Below, in pieces: positions 5,401 to 8,406 of a stretch of DNA of 8,406 bases. The notes beneath the pieces were generated by a model. That model worked only from the letters and a program-made list of their open reading frames with translations. It was not told where the DNA came from and did not search any database. The stretch comes from Acidobacteriota bacterium (lineage in GTDB: Bacteria; Acidobacteriota; Vicinamibacteria; Marinacidobacterales; SMYC01), in the NCBI GenBank assembly GCA_030598165.1, contig JAUVQL010000032.1:1-8406 (forward strand). Reading direction: 5' to 3'. Position numbers and translations under genes: made by a program. Position 1 is the first letter of the stretch, and each line of letters starts with the position of its first letter.

Positions 5401-6498
5401 TCATTTCGCCACTCGCTCCAAGATATCCAAGAGTATGGACACCGATTGGCGCCACGTGAATACCGATGCGCGCTCCAGTCCAGCTTGAATGTAACGCTGC
5501 CGAAGCGCGCCGTCTGTCAATAAACTGAGGATGCTCATTGCCCAAGCTTCTTCATCTGTGGGTTCGAGCATCCAACCCGCATCTCCAGCCACTTCGGGGA
5601 GAGAGCTTGCGGAGGAGCTCACTACCGGTGTTCCGCTGGCCATTGCCTCGAGAAGCGGCAAACCAAATCCCTCATAAAGCGAGGGGAACGCAAACAAGCG
5701 GGCTCCAGCATAGAGTGCCGGAAGATCTTCGTCCGATATCATGCCTGGCATGAAGATCCGATCACTAACCCCTAGTCGTTCCGCTGATTGGTACAGATTG
5801 TCCGCGTCACGGTTCTTCTTCCCCGCGAAAACCAAGGCCGTATCCTCGATTTTCTTGGCAACCTGAGCATAAGCGCGGATGAGGAACTCGCCGTTCTTGT
5901 GAGGTCGAAAATTTGTCACCGTGAGGATGTAGTTCTCGGGAATTCCGAGCCTGTTGAGCGTGTCGGGAACTTTGTCCCGTCTCTCAGGGGCGAACCGTTC
6001 GGAAACGCCAAGCGGCACAACTTCGATTCGGGCGGGGTCGATACCCAGGAGCGTTACGAGATCTCGGCGGGAATGCCCGGAGTCCGTCAAGACCGCCGAA
6101 GCCCGTGAGCCGATGAGCCTTGCCCATGGTTTGAAGAGGGCGTTCTTGAGGTGCTGTCCTCCGTGTTTCAAAAAAAGAACATCGTGAATAGTGATCACTG
6201 TTGGGCAAGGCGAATATAACGGTGCTTTGTAATAAGGAGACCAGAAGACGTCAACATTATTGCCGGCGATAGCTCGTGGCAACTCGATTTGGTCGAACCA
6301 GAGTGTAAAGGGCTGTTCGAGGATGCGATAGTCAACAGACGCCGAGGTGAGCTCGAGCCGTGTAGAAGAGTCAGCATAGAGGACGAGTTGGGCGTCAGGG
6401 GATACGTTTGGTGTTTCGTGGATGACGGCCTCGACCATGCGACCGATGCCCGTTCGCACGCCCCGTTGGAGCTCGCGTACGTCCACGCCGATTTTCAT
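5401..6498 (-). CDS. GT4-family glycosyltransferase
   Basis: This 365-residue cytoplasmic GT-B-fold retaining glycosyltransferase would extend the lipid-linked glycan from a nucleotide sugar. The N-terminal half begins KIGVDVRELQRGVRTGIGR, the glycine-rich acceptor-side loop, and contains TIHDVLF with His105. The C-terminal half carries the donor phosphate-binding Arg198/Lys201 (NFRPHKN), IFMPGMISDEDLPALYAGA and the E-x7-E motif Glu276-Glu284 in YEGFGLPLLEAMASGTPVV. ATG 6498 is chosen because it overlaps the ligase stop as ATGA. The frame stays open to an ATG at 6765, but that extension lies inside the ligase gene and has no GT homology. The product length is typical for the family (350-400). 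The donor sugar and linkage cannot be told. An 82-base gap to the next gene follows. Confidence 0.94.
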   Translation of the reverse strand: MKIGVDVRELQRGVRTGIGRMVEAVIHETPNVSPDAQLVLYADSSTRLELTSASVDYRILEQPFTLWFDQIELPRAIAGNNVDVFWSPYYKAPLYSPCPTVITIHDVLFLKHGGQHLKNALFKPWARLIGSRASAVLTDSGHSRRDLVTLLGIDPARIEVVPLGVSERFAPERRDKVPDTLNRLGIPENYILTVTNFRPHKNGEFLIRAYAQVAKKIEDTALVFAGKKNRDADNLYQSAERLGVSDRIFMPGMISDEDLPALYAGARLFAFPSLYEGFGLPLLEAMASGTPVVSSSASSLPEVAGDAGWMLEPTDEEAWAMSILSLLTDGALRQRYIQAGLERASVFTWRQSVSILLDILERVAK

Positions 6499-7904
6499 GC
6501 AAGGCGTTCTCTTTGATAAACGGCCGGCAGGGCGGCGGCCTCCGGTGCTTCGGACTCCTCGGTCTCGGGAAGTGCCACGACGAGAGCCGTCAACAACCAA
6601 AAGGGCTCCATGATACGAACGATGATGAACGTGTTGGCCCCGATACCGTGGACTAACATGGCGATGTAACCCGCTAAGAATCCCAAGGTTAGTCCTCTCG
6701 AGAATCGATCGGAAGCGTTCCGGAAACGATCGATGGCAAGGCGCCAAATGCACCACGCTAGCCAAGCGAAAGCCGCTAAACCAATGATCCCCGCTTCGGT
6801 GAGGATTCTAACGTATTGGGCGTCCATGAAGTAGTAGCCCGCCACGCCATAACCGGTCAAAGGACGCTTTGCCCATCCCTCCAAGCCGAGCTTCCAGCTT
6901 GCGAGGCGCGCCGTTGATGACGTGTCCAATCGCCAATCGCCTACGGTGACTTGTCCTCGTGACTCCGGTTGGTTAAAGGTGAACTCGATGCGTTCAATGA
7001 CCGGCTCTGGAGCCAGGACCGGAAACAGCACGAGCGCGACTACACCGGCAGTGACGAAATGTGATCGGCGTGGACCGAAGATCAAAAAGGCCAAAACCAT
7101 GCCCACGGCAGCCATCCATGAGCTTCTAGACAACGTAAAAAGAAGAGGTGCTGCGAGAAGGGTTCCGAATGACAGCCAAGCCATCCTCTGGCGGAAGGAA
7201 GAAGACGTCAGGTAGAAGCCTGTGACAATGGATAACATGAAAACGAGATAACCCCCGAAGGTGTTGGGCTCACCGTTCTCGCCTTCGAAAGGGGCTGAGA
7301 CGCGAGTACCGGAGGGGATTTGAACGATCCCTAGAAGAGCGACTATCGCACATGTAACGAGAGCGGCCGTCAGATAGTTCTTGACGTCAGAGCGTGTCTT
7401 GATGTTTGTTAGTACCAAGAGATAAAGAACGAAGTACTCGAGGTATTTGGCGAGAAACATCAATGCACGGAGCCAGCTGGTGTCGGAGGTCAATCCACTT
7501 ATCAACGTGGCAAGGAGAGCCGCAAGGCCGTATGCGACCATAGGTTTGTTTAGAGGACTCTTGCTGAGTAGCCCTAGTTCCTTCTTGTAAGCGGTGCGGG
7601 CGAGCCAAGCGAGTCCAACCATGATGAGGAGGAGATCCTCAAGCCGGATCGTGATGTCTCGACCCCCTGCATTCGCCCCAGTCGCGATTTCCGGAGACAG
7701 AAGCATGCTGAAGATGATGAGGTAGATAGCGACTCGAGTGCGGAGGAAAGTCACGATGACGACTACAACTGCAGCCAAGACACAAATCGCCGAAGAGAGA
7801 GGACGTTCGGCGATAAGATGGGCGAGGAAAACGGAAGCCAACAGCCCGATCAACGCAAATATCAAAGGGGAAGAGGCGAGCCGGTTGGTAGCGGAGCTCA
7901 TCAT
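6495..7904 (-). CDS. O-antigen ligase/polymerase family membrane protein (WaaL/Wzy_C type)
   Basis: This 469-residue protein has about ten to twelve hydrophobic segments and a large hydrophilic loop at roughly 297-365. Typical family signals are GENGEPNTFGGYL (208-220), the Arg-containing FTLSRSSWMA (256-265), RLASWKLGLEGWAKRPLTGYG (333-353) just before the last membrane segments, and His419 in MLVHGIGANTFIIVR. Proteins of this type transfer the finished glycan from undecaprenyl pyrophosphate to an acceptor such as lipid A-core or a protein, or polymerise repeat units, on the periplasmic face. Ligase and polymerase cannot be told apart from sequence alone. The ATG at 7904 has AGGGGA 9 bases upstream; a second ATG follows directly. 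The stop overlaps the GT4 start as ATGA. The C-terminal tail (PETEESEAPEAAALP) is acidic and likely disordered. Confidence 0.9.
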   Translation of the reverse strand: MMSSATNRLASSPLIFALIGLLASVFLAHLIAERPLSSAICVLAAVVVVIVTFLRTRVAIYLIIFSMLLSPEIATGANAGGRDITIRLEDLLLIMVGLAWLARTAYKKELGLLSKSPLNKPMVAYGLAALLATLISGLTSDTSWLRALMFLAKYLEYFVLYLLVLTNIKTRSDVKNYLTAALVTCAIVALLGIVQIPSGTRVSAPFEGENGEPNTFGGYLVFMLSIVTGFYLTSSSFRQRMAWLSFGTLLAAPLLFTLSRSSWMAAVGMVLAFLIFGPRRSHFVTAGVVALVLFPVLAPEPVIERIEFTFNQPESRGQVTVGDWRLDTSSTARLASWKLGLEGWAKRPLTGYGVAGYYFMDAQYVRILTEAGIIGLAAFAWLAWCIWRLAIDRFRNASDRFSRGLTLGFLAGYIAMLVHGIGANTFIIVRIMEPFWLLTALVVALPETEESEAPEAAALPAVYQRERLA

Positions 7905-7943
7905 CCTATTGAGTCCCCTAAGGGTGTTGCTGGAGCATGAGGT

Positions 7944-8406
7944 TCAAGCGCTCAGAGCTTCCTTTTGCTCCAGCTTTCCAAGGATCCGTTCTGCTATCCC
8001 TTTGAGATGGCGGGAGGCTTTCGCCTTTGGGTAGTGGAGGATCAACGGACGCCAATCGCAAATGGCTCGATGAACTGTATCGTCCCGCGAGACGGCTCCG
8101 AGATTTTCGAGTCGAATACCTAGATACTGTCGTGCGACTTGGGACAGCTTCTCCGAAACTTGTTCTCCTTTGCCGTTGTCGTACATATTGACGACGACTC
8201 CCACCTGTATTCGTCGAATGACTTCTTCTAGTTCACGGGCGGCCGATCGGTTGTAACGGGAGATCTGGTCGACCAAGTTTGGAACCGTGTTGTTCGAGTC
8301 GGTGCCGCGATGGTTCATGGCGCTCTCGATCATTTCCACGAGACCGGCCTCACCCTCGAAAAGGAGGCGGATTCTTCGGTAAACCGCGGCGCGTAGGAAT
8401 CCATAG
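7944..8406 (-). CDS. MinD/ParA-type ATPase (FlhG-like), C-terminal fragment (runs off right edge)
   Basis: The frame is open to the window edge, giving 153 residues of the C-terminal part. It begins YGFLRAAVYRRIRLLFEGEAG, so the first in-frame start-like codon (GTG at 8339) is not the true start. The segment GVVVNMYDNGKGEQ is the NQ/NxV-type strand of SIMIBI-class MinD/FlhG NTPases. LGIRLENLGAVSRDDTVHRAICDWRPLILHYP is the typical MinD/FlhG end, where the last helices follow RRPL-like residues. The Walker A and B motifs lie outside the window, so ATPase competence is not shown. Relatives position flagella, chemotaxis arrays or cell-division and surface machineries. Its place 39 bases ahead of a glycan ligase suggests a role in organising or regulating polysaccharide assembly. 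A Wzc/CpsD-type tyrosine kinase is less likely, because no C-terminal tyrosine cluster is present. Confidence 0.82.
   Translation of the reverse strand, partial: YGFLRAAVYRRIRLLFEGEAGLVEMIESAMNHRGTDSNNTVPNLVDQISRYNRSAARELEEVIRRIQVGVVVNMYDNGKGEQVSEKLSQVARQYLGIRLENLGAVSRDDTVHRAICDWRPLILHYPKAKASRHLKGIAERILGKLEQKEALSA

Noticed and set aside
6499..6765. N-terminal extension of the GT4 glycosyltransferase
   Set aside because: The frame is open but lies inside the ligase gene, and the GT fold starts at KIGVDVREL right at the ATGA overlap.

Overview
The window looks like a chromosomal stretch from a Gram-negative environmental bacterium. It has a moderately high GC content, several GTG and TTG starts behind clear Shine-Dalgarno sites, a sigma-54-type promoter and surface-polysaccharide genes. 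The flavour recalls delta-proteobacterial, Acidobacteriota or Methylomirabilota-like genomes, but the taxonomy is only a guess.

Left part (1-994). A minus-strand response-regulator gene starts at 47 and runs off the left edge; only its first 15 codons are visible. About 550 non-coding bases follow, then a small plus-strand gene (606-872) for an 88-residue winged-helix-like protein. Upstream of that gene is a near-perfect sigma-54 (-24/-12) promoter at 538-556, with a candidate activator-binding inverted repeat about 90 bases upstream of the predicted transcription start. This gene converges on the operon that fills the rest of the window, across a gap of about 120 bases.

Right part (995-8406). 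All eight genes lie on the minus strand and are closely packed, so they look like one operon read from right to left. In transcription order they are: the C-terminal part of a MinD/FlhG-like ATPase (running off the right edge); an O-antigen ligase/polymerase-type membrane protein; a GT4 glycosyltransferase (ATGA overlap with the ligase gene); then, after an 82-base gap, a WbqC-family protein, a PIG-L-type zinc deacetylase, a DegT/DnrJ/EryC1/StrS PLP aminotransferase (TGATG overlap), a WecA/TagO-type polyprenyl-phosphate sugar-1-phosphate transferase, and finally a MacB/LolD-type ABC ATPase.

Taken together the operon is part of a surface glycan (O-antigen or exopolysaccharide) locus. The WecA-like enzyme would prime the lipid carrier and the GT4 enzyme would extend the glycan. 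The aminotransferase, deacetylase and WbqC protein would make or decorate an amino sugar, and the ligase-type protein would transfer or polymerise the product. The MinD-like ATPase and the ABC ATPase without a partner permease are the less expected members. No mobile element, CRISPR array, tRNA or rRNA was seen.
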